Origin: Bacteroidales bacterium
GTDB taxonomy: Bacteria; Bacteroidota; Bacteroidia; Bacteroidales; UBA1715
NCBI GenBank assembly: GCA_017516865.1
Contig: JAFXAU010000009.1
Span: 1 to 64,000 of the forward strand
DNA: 64,000 bases
Direction: 5' to 3'
The notes under the pieces were generated by a model. The model saw only the letters and a list, made by a program, of their open reading frames with translations, ran no database searches and was not told the origin of the DNA. The position numbers and the translations under genes were made by a program. Shown here in pieces: positions 33,440 through 42,518 of this stretch. Position 1 is the stretch's first letter; each line of letters starts with the position of its first letter.

Positions 33440-36186
33440 AAAAATTAGTATTGATATTGTTTGCATTGGGCTTGTCGCTGTCGTTGTTTTCGCAAGAAAT
33501 TGTGGAATATAAAGGACATAAAATTGAGGCAAACAAGGTCATTTTTAAATATAGACCTTCGTTGCTGAAACGTGCTTCGCAGTCAAGTGTGGACAATTCG
33601 AGAATGCAGGTTGCAACGTTTTTGAATGCCATCGGAGCTGAGGAACGACAGAAATATCCTGTCGCTAAAATGCCCGAAAACTGTGCTCAATGCGTGGATA
33701 TTCGTCAGATTTACGAATTTCGTTACACTGCCGACGTGCCAATGGAATACGTCCTTGCAAAATTGAATGGCATGCCCTGCATTGAATACGCCGAGCCTTC
33801 GTATGTCGGTGAATTGCTATACACTCCCGACGACCCAGAATATACAAATGGAAATCTTTGGCATCTGAATACCTGTAAAGTGCTCGATGCGTGGGATGTT
33901 GAACAAGGCGACCCTTCGGTAGTTGTGGCGGTGGTCGATGCAGGAATAGACATAATTCATTCCGATTTGATAAACAGGATTGCGTATAATACCGAAGATC
34001 CGATTAACGGCGTAGATGACGACGGCGACGGTTTTGTTGACAATTATCGTGGCTGGGATGTGGCAGGAAACGATAACAATCCGTCGAATAGTTCGCTGGA
34101 ACACGGAACGCACGTGGCGGGCATTTCGAATGCCGAGGTGGGTAACGGTATAGGTACTGCCGGAGTAGGTTACAATACCAAGTTTCTTCCTATAAAGATT
34201 TGTCCCGATGGCGCTTCGAGTGTTACGGCGGGTTACGATGGCATTGTGTATGCAGCCAATCACGATTGTAAGGTGATAAATTGTTCTTGGGGAATGAACG
34301 CGTTTAGCTCCTATGAATACGACATTGTAAAATATGCGACATTCAATTGCGATGCATTGATAGTGGCTGCCGCAGGAAATTCTGCAAATACCGAGGAGTT
34401 GTATCCTGCGTCTTTCCCCGAAGTGTTGAGCGTAGGCGGAACAGTTTCGGGCGACTATGTATGGTATAATTCGGCGACATCGGGTACGAATTACAATCGT
34501 TTCATCGACATTTGTGCCCCGGCAAAAGGCTATCATTCGTTGACGAACAACGACAATGTTTTGTCTATGTCGGGCGGCGGCACGTCGTTTTCTGCTCCGA
34601 TAGTTTCGGGAGTGGCGGCTCTTGTTAGAAGTAAATTCCCCGAAATGACGGCCTTACAGGTAAGCGAACAATTACGAATGACTTCCGATGACATTTATGC
34701 CTTGAATCCTGAAGAAATGTACGTCAATAGGTTGGGAATAGGTAGGGTAAATGCGTATAAAGCACTTACAAATACGTCTGTTCCAGGAATTAGAATAAAA
34801 GAAATGACACAAAAGGTCGTTTCTGACAAACCGCATATTTCTGCTGATGATGAGATTGAAATTACGGTGACGTTTGTGAATTATCTTGCAAATGCGTCGA
34901 ATGTTGAATTGGTTGTCTCAGTGGAATCAAGTTTACTGCAACCTGTTAAAAATGATGAATTTGTGGCTTCGTTCAGAAAGAATGACGAAAAAACAATTAC
35001 ATTTTCGTTCAAAGCTACTGAAGATTTGCCAGCTAAGTACAAGACGTATTTAAAATTCTCTTATTCAGCCGATGACGACTATTCTTCGTATGAGTATGTT
35101 AAGCTTGAGTTGAATACGAATTATTTTGATTTTGAGTTGGGAAATATCAAATCAACGGCGACGCAGGACGGAAGTATTGCAGTGTACGAGATTGACGGTG
35201 CTCAGAATGGATTTCAATATAAGAATTACGGAAATTGTATTTATCAGGCAGGCATTGTTATGGCGGAAAGCCAATCTGCCATTTTTTCAAGAAATTATTG
35301 GAATGCGAATTTTACAACTTCGCAGGCAATGGATATTGTCGATGTTGATTCGTGCGATTTGATGATAACGTCTGCCTTTTCGGCAAATGATTTGTTGATA
35401 CAGGAATACTTGTATGGTTGGAACGACGACGATGCTTTGATGTACGAGTTTCGTATAGAAAATCAGCGCGATGACACGGTGACAAATCTTCGTTTTGGCA
35501 CATTCATCGACTGGGATATGGATTTGTCTTCGTACAACAAAATATGGTATGTCGACAGTCTCCGGTTGTCTGTTGCGTCAAGCGTGCTCCCTGGAGCATA
35601 TTATGTAGGAATAATTCCGCTGGATTCTCTTGTGTCGAATGTCTATGCCTTCGATGTCAATTCCGATGTGATATACTATCCCGATGGGTTCAATAAAAAT
35701 GAGTTGTGGTATATTTTGAATAACTCTCAGAAGTCTGTTGCGGCAAATTCAGCGACAGGTGCGGAGGTGGCAATGTTCCACTATTCGTTGGTTGACACAA
35801 TTTTCCCTCAGGATTCCGCAATAGTCCGAATGGCGTTGATTGCTGCCGATACACCCGAAGAATTGTACTCGCTCGCATCGAAACTAAAACAGAAATATAC
35901 GCCGACTATAATAACGGAAGATACGACAGTAGCTATTGCTTCTGTGGAGAAAAATCTTGTCAGGCTATGCAATAATCACGGAGAATATAAGGTTATATAT
36001 CCTCGGACTGGTGCTCGTGTTGCCATAACCGTGTCGTCATTGGTTGGAGCTGTCGTGGAACAAATTGTCCTTGACGCTGACGAACAAACAGGAAAATTTG
36101 TGTTGAAGCACCTACCGATGGGTGTGTATGTAGTTGTCGTTCAGCAAAATGATGAAACAACGACATTTAAAATGATTGTTGATTGA
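33436..36186 (+). CDS. Secreted subtilisin-like (S8) protease with T9SS domain
   Basis: 916 residues. A signal peptide (1-20), a propeptide-like part (~21-140) and a subtilase domain (~140-455) with catalytic Asp168 ('VVDAGID'), His223 ('HGTHVAG') and Ser384 ('GGTSFSAP'). A CARDB-like beta domain (~470-570), an unassigned middle and a T9SS sorting domain (~840-916, ending 'TTFKMIVD') follow. Coupling to mlaF by a 4-bp overlap and to the next gene by TGATG is unusual for a secreted protease and suggests joint expression with envelope lipid transport. Confidence 0.9.
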   Translation: MKKLVLILFALGLSLSLFSQEIVEYKGHKIEANKVIFKYRPSLLKRASQSSVDNSRMQVATFLNAIGAEERQKYPVAKMPENCAQCVDIRQIYEFRYTADVPMEYVLAKLNGMPCIEYAEPSYVGELLYTPDDPEYTNGNLWHLNTCKVLDAWDVEQGDPSVVVAVVDAGIDIIHSDLINRIAYNTEDPINGVDDDGDGFVDNYRGWDVAGNDNNPSNSSLEHGTHVAGISNAEVGNGIGTAGVGYNTKFLPIKICPDGASSVTAGYDGIVYAANHDCKVINCSWGMNAFSSYEYDIVKYATFNCDALIVAAAGNSANTEELYPASFPEVLSVGGTVSGDYVWYNSATSGTNYNRFIDICAPAKGYHSLTNNDNVLSMSGGGTSFSAPIVSGVAALVRSKFPEMTALQVSEQLRMTSDDIYALNPEEMYVNRLGIGRVNAYKALTNTSVPGIRIKEMTQKVVSDKPHISADDEIEITVTFVNYLANASNVELVVSVESSLLQPVKNDEFVASFRKNDEKTITFSFKATEDLPAKYKTYLKFSYSADDDYSSYEYVKLELNTNYFDFELGNIKSTATQDGSIAVYEIDGAQNGFQYKNYGNCIYQAGIVMAESQSAIFSRNYWNANFTTSQAMDIVDVDSCDLMITSAFSANDLLIQEYLYGWNDDDALMYEFRIENQRDDTVTNLRFGTFIDWDMDLSSYNKIWYVDSLRLSVASSVLPGAYYVGIIPLDSLVSNVYAFDVNSDVIYYPDGFNKNELWYILNNSQKSVAANSATGAEVAMFHYSLVDTIFPQDSAIVRMALIAADTPEELYSLASKLKQKYTPTIITEDTTVAIASVEKNLVRLCNNHGEYKVIYPRTGARVAITVSSLVGAVVEQIVLDADEQTGKFVLKHLPMGVYVVVVQQNDETTTFKMIVD

Positions 36187-37079
36187 TGAGAAGATTTTTG
36201 TTGTCTTTCTTGGTGATTGTCGCATCGTTGAATTGTTTTTCGCAATCCAAGGATTTTAGTATGGCCGAGTACAATCTCATTGCACTTTATTCAAAAATTT
36301 CGCGTTTCGCCAGCGAGGAAGATAATGTTGAAAACAATAAAATCTTCATGCAGATGCTTGATTCTGTGTTGAAAATCCCAGAGTCGTTCCATTATTCGTT
36401 TAACGATTTGAAAATGGGGAAAGTCACCGCTCCCGACGAAACATTCAAGATTTTTACATGGTTCATGGTGCATGTCGACGGTACGTACGAGACGTTCGGA
36501 CTTTTGCAACGATACGATAAATCGACAAATAAGGTAAAAGTCTATAAACTTGTAGATTGTGCGTCGTCGATGAAAGACCCTATGATGGCGAATTGCACGG
36601 ACAAATATTGGTATGGGGCGACGTATTACGAAATTCGTCAGGAAAAGTACGACGGTGTGTCGACATACATTCTGTTAGGTTGGCGGCCGAATACTATTTA
36701 TACACAGAAAAAGGTTATTGAAACATTCCGATTCGACAAAAAAGACAAGCCGACGTTTGGTTATCAAATAATTGAACTGAAGGGCAAAGGATTCAAAAAA
36801 CGTGTTGTTTATGAATATTCGGCAAAGCAAACTATGATGCTACGGTATGAGAAAAAGAAAAAAATGATTGTGCTTGACCATATTGCCGCCTCAGACCCTC
36901 GCTACGAAGGCATTTATGAATTTTATGGTCCCGATTTCTCAATCGACGGATATAAATTTAAACAAGGGAAACTTCGCTATAGCTCTGATATAGATTTACA
37001 TAGTCCACGTCAGAAATTTTCCGAATACGTTCCGGAAAAGTTGAAACGTAAAAAGAAACGTGCCGAATCGGGACTTTAA
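36186..37079 (+). CDS. Conserved secreted or periplasmic protein (297 aa)
   Basis: A signal peptide (cleavage near 'LNCFSQ'), then a soluble protein with many Lys and Tyr residues and a basic tail 'KLKRKKKRAESGL'. I think similar proteins occur in other Bacteroidetes but cannot name a function. The start ATG overlaps the protease stop by one base (TGATG), so it is translated with the protease. recO follows 10 bp after. Confidence 0.75.
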   Translation: MRRFLLSFLVIVASLNCFSQSKDFSMAEYNLIALYSKISRFASEEDNVENNKIFMQMLDSVLKIPESFHYSFNDLKMGKVTAPDETFKIFTWFMVHVDGTYETFGLLQRYDKSTNKVKVYKLVDCASSMKDPMMANCTDKYWYGATYYEIRQEKYDGVSTYILLGWRPNTIYTQKKVIETFRFDKKDKPTFGYQIIELKGKGFKKRVVYEYSAKQTMMLRYEKKKKMIVLDHIAASDPRYEGIYEFYGPDFSIDGYKFKQGKLRYSSDIDLHSPRQKFSEYVPEKLKRKKKRAESGL

Positions 37080-37088
37080 TGGTATGTT

Positions 37089-37805
37089 ATGCTGGTAGAA
37101 ACCGACGCCATAATTCTTCGTACGATAAAGTACTCCGAAACAAGTGTAATTGCACATATTTACACGGAGCAATACGGCAAAGGTTCATATTTGATGAACG
37201 GCGTGCGTAAAAACCATTCAAAAATGGCGATGTTCCAACCTATGTCCATTGTGCATATTACCGCATATCGACAGAAAGATCCTGCCCAAATACATAGAAT
37301 TAAAGATGTTTCGTTCGTCATGGTTCCCACATCAATTGTTTCCAGCGTGGTAAAATCTACGGTTGCCTTGTTTGTTGGAGAAATTACCGACAAGGTTTTT
37401 CGTGAGGAGGAACATTCTTCGGAGATTTTCGATTTCATAAAATCATTTGTTCATGCGTTGGAATTTTCCGAGAACGATTATGCGAACTTACATATATTGT
37501 ATCTGCTGAATTTGACTCGATATCTCGGTGTTTTTCCATTAGATAATTATAACTCTGAAAATCAGGTCTTTTCGATACTTCGTTCTCAATTCGTCCCTCT
37601 TGATTCCGAAGATGGATTGCTAACAATAGAACAAAGTTCTTTGTTCCGAAAAATATTGAATGTCAATGATTTGACTGAAAAAGTCAGTTTAACGCAACAA
37701 GAACGGCAGACGTTGCTGTCGCTGCTTCTGTTGTATTACGATGTGCATATCTGTAAGACCGAAACGGTAAAATCTCTCGAAATTCTTAAGATGGTTTTTG
37801 AATAA
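37089..37805 (+). CDS. recO: DNA repair protein RecO
   Basis: A 238-residue RecO: N-terminal OB-fold ('TDAIILRTIKYSETSVIAHIYTE') and helical C-terminal part. RecO loads RecA on SSB-coated DNA. The four-Cys zinc finger of many RecO proteins is absent; a single Cys occurs near the C-terminus. It is the last gene of the mlaE-mlaF-protease-297 aa run. Confidence 0.92.
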   Translation: MLVETDAIILRTIKYSETSVIAHIYTEQYGKGSYLMNGVRKNHSKMAMFQPMSIVHITAYRQKDPAQIHRIKDVSFVMVPTSIVSSVVKSTVALFVGEITDKVFREEEHSSEIFDFIKSFVHALEFSENDYANLHILYLLNLTRYLGVFPLDNYNSENQVFSILRSQFVPLDSEDGLLTIEQSSLFRKILNVNDLTEKVSLTQQERQTLLSLLLLYYDVHICKTETVKSLEILKMVFE

Positions 37806-37890
37806 TTAGGGACAATCTCCTTGACGGCCTTAACCATCTCCGTCTCTTTGGGAATCTTTTTCTTCTTACCGTTCCTGTTTTTACAAATTT
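37800..37890 (-). pseudogene. Possible coding remnant after recO
   Basis: The minus strand can be read as NGKKKKIPKETEMVKAVKEI, a plausible charged helix, with a stop upstream. It may be the end of a lost gene, such as a transposase or toxin. I could not assign it. The rest of 37806-37980 shows nothing clear. Confidence 0.25.
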
Positions 37891-37980
37891 ATCGTTTTTT
37901 GTCTAGTTAGACATTGTCCGATTTTGGGGAAGGGTACACTCTCGGAAAATAGGAAAGTTATAATTCAATGCCTATAAAGA

Positions 37981-38202
37981 CTAAGGAACAGGGTCGTATC
38001 CGTGTCCGCCCCATGGATGGCAGCGGAGCAGTCGTTTCAGTAATAGCCAGCCGCCTTTGAAAATGCCGTATTTCTGAATAGCCTCAATGCCGTATTGCGA
38101 GCACGTCGGCGTGTATCGGCATGCGTTTGGCAGAAATGGCGAAATGCACACTTGGTAAAGCCGTATGGGTAGAATGAATATTGACTTAAAGAGATTTCGC
38201 AT
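37981..38202 (-). CDS. yidD: Membrane protein insertion efficiency factor
   Basis: 73 residues with the YidD signature: '[20 protein letters not shown]' with its Cys pairs, and '[14 protein letters not shown]' near the end. It assists YidC-dependent insertion. The start overlaps rnpA by 17 bp, the common rnpA-yidD order. Confidence 0.95.
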   Translation of the reverse strand: MRNLFKSIFILPIRLYQVCISPFLPNACRYTPTCSQYGIEAIQKYGIFKGGWLLLKRLLRCHPWGGHGYDPVP

Positions 38203-38551
38203 TGCTTAGTATTTTTTGAAATCCGGCATCAATCTGTTTTTCAATAAGATTTTGCGGTGCAATGGACTTGTCGCAATAAACTATTAAAATTTGTATTGCG
38301 AATGACGAAAAATCCTTTTGTGGATAAATGTGTCTGACACCTTCGCGGATTCTTCGTTTGAGCAAGTTGCGGTCGACTGCGTTGTGAAACCGTTTTTTTG
38401 CCACGCCCACTGCAACTTGAAAGGACGGAGTCGCGTCGTTTTTTATGGTGTAAATAAACTTAAGGGGGAAACATACTGTTGTTTTCCCCCCTTGTAAAAG
38501 TGCGTCAAAATCGTTCTTACGCGAAATTTTATGTTCGTGAAGAAATCCCAC
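38186..38551 (-). CDS. rnpA: Ribonuclease P protein component
   Basis: About 121 residues. The RNR motif '[12 protein letters not shown]' is visible after '[11 protein letters not shown]'. It binds the RNase P RNA for tRNA 5'-end processing. A GTG at 38551 is my chosen start because it lies 2 bp after the hemD stop and gives the normal family length; an earlier start would overlap hemD. rpmH, the usual upstream neighbour, is absent. Confidence 0.92.
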   Translation of the reverse strand: MGFLHEHKISRKNDFDALLQGGKTTVCFPLKFIYTIKNDATPSFQVAVGVAKKRFHNAVDRNLLKRRIREGVRHIYPQKDFSSFAIQILIVYCDKSIAPQNLIEKQIDAGFQKILSNAKSL

Positions 38552-38553
38552 GA

Positions 38554-39294
38554 TTATTTTAATTTTTTGACAAAATCCTCGAGTGCCGCAGTCATTGATG
38601 TACATTTCACCGTTGGTGCAGGAATGTCGAGACGTAGTCCGGCATCTGTCACAGCCTTCCCTGTAGCAGGACCGAATGCACCGATGTATGTCTCGCCCTG
38701 TACAAAGTCAGGGAAATTCTTTTTGAGCGAGGCTATTCCCGATGGACTGAAGAATACGATAATGTCGTAATCCTTGATGTTTACGTCCGAAAGGTTGCTG
38801 CTGACGGTTTTATAAAATATTGCTTTTGTCCAGTTGAACTTTGCTGCCGTAAGTTTTTCGGGAATTTCCTTTTTGTGGACATCCGAAAGAGGAACTAAAA
38901 TCTTTTCGTTGATGTATTTTTTAGAAATCTCGATGAGCGAGTCGAATTTTCCGTCAGCGAAAATAATTTTCCGCTTGCGGTATTGTACGTATTTCTGAAG
39001 ATAAACAGCCGTAGCTTCCGAAATACAAAGATATTTCATTGTGTCGGGCATTACTACGCGGAGTTCCTTGCACAATGCAAAGAAATGGTCTATTGCCGTA
39101 CGGCTGGTAAATAAAATTGCCGAATGGTCGAGAATGGAAATTTTTTGTTCTCTGAATTCCTTTGCCGAAATACTTTCAACGTGAATGAATGGGCGGAAAA
39201 TCAACTGAATGTTGTATTTTTTCGCAAATTCCAGATACGGAGAGTTTTCTGTGTCGGGTTTCGGTTGCGAAACTAATATTTTCTTTATCTTCAT
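38554..39294 (-). CDS. hemD: Uroporphyrinogen-III synthase
   Basis: 246 residues of a low-conservation family. 'KKILVSQPKPD' at the start, 'ILFTSRTAIDHFF', 'VFFSPSGIASL' and 'GAFGPATGKAV' near the end match the HemD pattern. It closes hydroxymethylbilane to uroporphyrinogen III. It overlaps the DUF4271 gene by ATGA. No other heme genes are near. Confidence 0.88.
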   Translation of the reverse strand: MKIKKILVSQPKPDTENSPYLEFAKKYNIQLIFRPFIHVESISAKEFREQKISILDHSAILFTSRTAIDHFFALCKELRVVMPDTMKYLCISEATAVYLQKYVQYRKRKIIFADGKFDSLIEISKKYINEKILVPLSDVHKKEIPEKLTAAKFNWTKAIFYKTVSSNLSDVNIKDYDIIVFFSPSGIASLKKNFPDFVQGETYIGAFGPATGKAVTDAGLRLDIPAPTVKCTSMTAALEDFVKKLK

Positions 39295-40304
39295 AGACTA
39301 CTAAATTCAACAAATACAATGCTCGTAAGCACTTTTATCAATAACAGTATCGGTAAAATTTCGAGCGTGCAAAAGTACAAAAAAATGTAAAATAACGACA
39401 CTCTGTTTTTCTTGCTAATTTGAAATTCTCGGAATATTCTAAAAATATAGAAGAATCCGATTATGACGTAGCCGATAATTAGTAACGTCTCGGATGAAAT
39501 AACCGTTGGTTTTACGAACGCCAGCGCAATGTTGATAGGGAACAAGCAGATTCCGAGTACGCGGTTTATCAGATAAATGTTGAATGAACATTCTTGGGCA
39601 TACGGTTCTCTGTCGAAAATGATTGCCACAATGCGGTAGAATTGCTTTTTGAAGAAGTAAAGCAGCAGGAAGAATAAGGTGAAACTCAGCGTGAAAAGAA
39701 TTTCTTTTATGGTTGAAAATTCCCAGTTGTAGTTTATTTTTAATGCGAAGAATGCGAACAACCCCATGCAGAAAGCGAAGAGGAAGTTCATGACGAATGT
39801 CACAATCTGTGAGTTTTCGTTTGATTTGTGAAATTCTTTTTCGGCAAAATTATATTGAAGTGCATGCGAGAACACCGATTCCATTCGTTTGGGGAATATG
39901 ATTTTTGTCATGCAGTATGTTACAAAGCAGAGTAGTAATCCCCAAAACATCCAGCCGTTGTCAATGTCGCCGATTTTAGTGTAATTGATGCGGAATACTT
40001 TCTCGTCGAATTCTGTAAACGGTTTTTGCTCTTCAACAGCAGGTGTTTCTGCAACAACAGTGTCGATTTGAGCAGTTTCTTCGGCAACGACAGTTTCAAT
40101 TTTTTGAACTGTTTCGGTGTCGGTGTCGGGAATTTCTACTATGGCAGTTGTGTCTGTCAGAGTTGCGGTTGTGTCAACCTTGGGCTCCATAAAGTCTTCC
40201 GGCACAATTTCCAACGTGTGGAATCCTTTTTTCATTGGAAATTCCACAGGCGTGGTGGTGTCAACAGCATGCAACAACGAAATAGTACCAAAAGTGTTGG
40301 TCAT
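39291..40304 (-). CDS. DUF4271 membrane protein
   Basis: About 337 residues. An N-terminal Thr/Val/Glu-rich soluble part (~1-125) is followed by about seven membrane helices of the DUF4271 family, which is found in Bacteroidetes, often next to hemD. Its function is unknown. The start is uncertain: ATG 40304 or TTG 40358. A TACCTTTG box lies at 40383-40390. It overlaps hemD by 4 bp. Confidence 0.8.
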   Translation of the reverse strand: MTNTFGTISLLHAVDTTTPVEFPMKKGFHTLEIVPEDFMEPKVDTTATLTDTTAIVEIPDTDTETVQKIETVVAEETAQIDTVVAETPAVEEQKPFTEFDEKVFRINYTKIGDIDNGWMFWGLLLCFVTYCMTKIIFPKRMESVFSHALQYNFAEKEFHKSNENSQIVTFVMNFLFAFCMGLFAFFALKINYNWEFSTIKEILFTLSFTLFFLLLYFFKKQFYRIVAIIFDREPYAQECSFNIYLINRVLGICLFPINIALAFVKPTVISSETLLIIGYVIIGFFYIFRIFREFQISKKNRVSLFYIFLYFCTLEILPILLLIKVLTSIVFVEFSSL

Positions 40305-40382
40305 ATCATTCACATTACCATGCGATTGCGCGTTTCCGATATTTGTACCGTTTGGCAAAATTCCTTACATTTTAATTCTTGG

Positions 40383-40390
40383 CAAAGGTA
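40383..40390 (-). promoter_or_regulatory. Promoter -7 box for the DUF4271-hemD-rnpA-yidD operon
   Basis: The minus strand reads TACCTTTG, matching TAnnTTTG. Confidence 0.5.
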
Positions 40391-40492
40391 ATAAATAGCG
40401 TATTTCTTTTGCCGTATCTCGTGTTTCTTTTATCAAATATTTGTAAACAACGTGAGCCCGATAAAAATGTGTTTTTTGAATCAATAATTTTA

Positions 40493-40500
40493 TATCTTTG
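40493..40500 (+). promoter_or_regulatory. Promoter -7 box for lrp-hflX
   Basis: TATCTTTG matches TAnnTTTG and lies 23 bp upstream of the ATG at 40524. Confidence 0.6.
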
Positions 40501-40523
40501 TATTTACTTAAAATGTATTGAAA

Positions 40524-40982
40524 ATGGCAGTGCAAATTGACGAAATTGATAAGAAAATTTTAAATCTCTTGTCGGCTGACGCCCGTACACCTTTTTTGGA
40601 AGTTGCCCGGAAATGTGGAGTTTCGGGAGCGGCTATCCATCAGCGTGTGAGCAAGTTAGAAGCGGCAGGCATGTTCAAAGGTTCATGTTATCTGATGAAC
40701 GAAATTGCTTTGGGATATACGACTTGTGCGTATGTCGGCGTGCATTTCGAAAAAGGTGGCTTGTATCAAAGTGTGTTGGAACAGTTGAAGAAGATTCCCG
40801 AAATTGTTGAATGTCATTATACAACGGGGAATTTAGGTCTTTTGATGAAGATATACGCCCGCGACAATAGTCATTTGATGGAGATTTTGAGCCGTCAGAT
40901 ACAAGAAATTCCGGGCGTGGCGAGCACCGAGACCTTCATTTCTCTTGAACAGCCTATTCAACGTCAAGTAAGCATAAAATAG
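40524..40982 (+). CDS. Lrp/AsnC family transcription regulator
   Basis: 152 residues. An N-terminal helix-turn-helix ('EIDKKILNLLSADARTPFLEVARKCGVSGAAIHQRV') and a C-terminal RAM/AsnC ligand domain ('YTTCAYVGVHFEKGG', 'VECHYTTGNLGLL'). Such proteins form octamers that sense amino acids. hflX starts 4 bp after the stop. The ATG at 40524 is chosen over a TTG six bases earlier. Confidence 0.92.
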   Translation: MAVQIDEIDKKILNLLSADARTPFLEVARKCGVSGAAIHQRVSKLEAAGMFKGSCYLMNEIALGYTTCAYVGVHFEKGGLYQSVLEQLKKIPEIVECHYTTGNLGLLMKIYARDNSHLMEILSRQIQEIPGVASTETFISLEQPIQRQVSIK

Positions 40983-40986
40983 TTAT

Positions 40987-42180
40987 ATGGTAAAACCTTT
41001 TTCTACAGAAATAGAACCCGAGACAGCCATAATCGTCGGGGTGGTTTTGCCGAATCAGACGGAACTTCAGGTAAAGGAATATCTTGATGAACTGGCTTTT
41101 TTGGCCGAGACGGCGGGTATCGTCGTCAAGACTTCTTTTTCGCAAAAGTTGCCGCAAGTTTTGTCAAAGACGTTCATCGGTGCGGGCAAGATTGCAGAAA
41201 TCCGTCAATATCTTGATGAAAATGAAACCGATATGGTCATTTTTGACGACGAACTTGCCCCGACACAGCTTCGAAATCTTGAAAAAGAATTGAATCGTCC
41301 CATTGTTGACAGGACGAAACTGATACTCGATATTTTTGCACAACGAGCACAGACGGCGTACGCAAAGACGCAGGTTGAAATGGCTCGTCTGCAATATATG
41401 TTGCCTCGTCTTTCTCGAATGTGGACGCACTTGGACAGACAGCACGGCGGCGGAACCACGTCGCGTGGTATGGGTGAGTCGCAGATTGAAGTCGACCGAA
41501 GAATCATTCAGTCGAGAATTGCTTTCTTGAAAGACGAACTTGCCAAAATCGACAGACAGATGGTGACGCAGCGGAAAAACCGCCAAAGCCTTATTCGTGT
41601 CGCGTTAGTCGGATATACCAATGTGGGCAAGTCAACTATAATGAACTTGGTAAGTAAGTCGGAAGTCCTTGCCGAAAACAAGCTGTTCGCCACGCTTGAT
41701 ACGACAGTCCGCAAGGTCGTGATAGATAATCTGCCGTTTTTGTTGTCGGATACGGTAGGGTTTATCAGAAAATTGCCGACAACGCTGGTGGAGTCGTTCA
41801 AATCGACGCTCGATGAGGTTCGCGAGGCTGATTTGCTACTTCATGTGGTGGACGTTTCGCATAAGAATTTTCAGGAACAAATTCAAGTTGTCAGTCAAAC
41901 AATTGCCGACATTGGTGCGGGGGATAAGCCGGTCATTCTTGTTTTCAATAAAATTGATTCGTTCAGTTATACCGAAAAAGACGAAGACGATTTGAGCCCG
42001 AAGACCAATGAAAACTACTCGTTAGACGATTTTAAGAATATGTACTTTGCCCGTAAGGAACCTTGCATTTTTATTTCGGCAAAAAACAAAGACAATATCG
42101 AGGAATTTCGTAAAATGTTGTACGACAAGGTGAAGGAAATGCATGCAATCCGTTATCCGTACAATAACTTTTTGTATTGA
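40987..42180 (+). CDS. hflX: Ribosome-associated GTPase HflX
   Basis: 397 residues. The N-terminal HflX domain has 'FIGAGKIAEIRQYL' and 'RTKLILDIFAQRAQT'; then the glycine-rich 'HLDRQHGGGTTSRGMGESQ'; then a GTPase domain with GYTNVGKST, 'DTVGFIRKLP' and 'NKID'. HflX splits stalled ribosomes under stress. Confidence 0.95.
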   Translation: MVKPFSTEIEPETAIIVGVVLPNQTELQVKEYLDELAFLAETAGIVVKTSFSQKLPQVLSKTFIGAGKIAEIRQYLDENETDMVIFDDELAPTQLRNLEKELNRPIVDRTKLILDIFAQRAQTAYAKTQVEMARLQYMLPRLSRMWTHLDRQHGGGTTSRGMGESQIEVDRRIIQSRIAFLKDELAKIDRQMVTQRKNRQSLIRVALVGYTNVGKSTIMNLVSKSEVLAENKLFATLDTTVRKVVIDNLPFLLSDTVGFIRKLPTTLVESFKSTLDEVREADLLLHVVDVSHKNFQEQIQVVSQTIADIGAGDKPVILVFNKIDSFSYTEKDEDDLSPKTNENYSLDDFKNMYFARKEPCIFISAKNKDNIEEFRKMLYDKVKEMHAIRYPYNNFLY

Positions 42181-42209
42181 AATATAATACAAGTCAAGAG
42201 TTTCAAAAA

Positions 42210-42450
42210 AATAGTTGTTGGTTTCCATGCTTTTGAAAAAAAGTATCGATGCTTTTTTTTAAGAAATAAGGAGGGAAAAAAAATTTGATAGAGAGGGAAA
42301 ATTTAAAAAATAGGGAGAGAAAAATTTTTCTCTTTCGAGAGAAAAAATTTTAGGTCTTAATGTTGCCAAAAAGTTATCTCAGAAAAAGAAAATTTCTTAC
42401 GAGAAAAAAATAATTGTTGTTTTGGGTGCTTTTTGAAAAAAGTATCGATG
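42210..42450. repeat. ~42-bp direct repeats bracketing a structured A-rich intergenic segment
   Basis: aata-ttgttg...gcttttgaaaaa-aagtatcgatg occurs at 42210-42251 and again at 42409-42450 with small changes, ~200 bp apart. Between them is purine-rich DNA (gaggg, gaaaa blocks) and the hairpin at 42316-42350. No coding frame is evident in the 338-bp gap 42181-42518. Confidence 0.6.
42316..42350. terminator. Nested hairpin with TTCG tetraloop
   Basis: agagaaaaatttttctct (42316-42333) is a perfect 18-bp palindrome, and it overlaps tttttctct-ttcg-agagaaaaa, a 9-bp stem with a TTCG loop followed by A/T. It can terminate on either strand or form two exclusive structures. It lies 135 bp past the hflX stop. 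Confidence 0.45.
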
Positions 42451-42518
42451 GAATTAAAACGAGATGGGATGGATAGTCCGGCAAATTTGAACAGATTTCT
42501 TCGTAAAAAGAGCTGATT

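Noticed and set aside
33817-34536. 240-codon frame antisense to the subtilisin-like gene
   Set aside because: The sense strand holds the complete catalytic triad; the antisense protein shows no family features.
38319-38327. TGTGGATAA, a perfect DnaA box near rnpA-yidD, possible origin
   Set aside because: It is a single copy inside the rnpA coding sequence; rpmH and dnaA are absent and no box cluster is seen.
42181-42518. A-rich gap as replication origin
   Set aside because: No DnaA boxes and no origin-type neighbours; the repeats fit a mobile or RNA element better.
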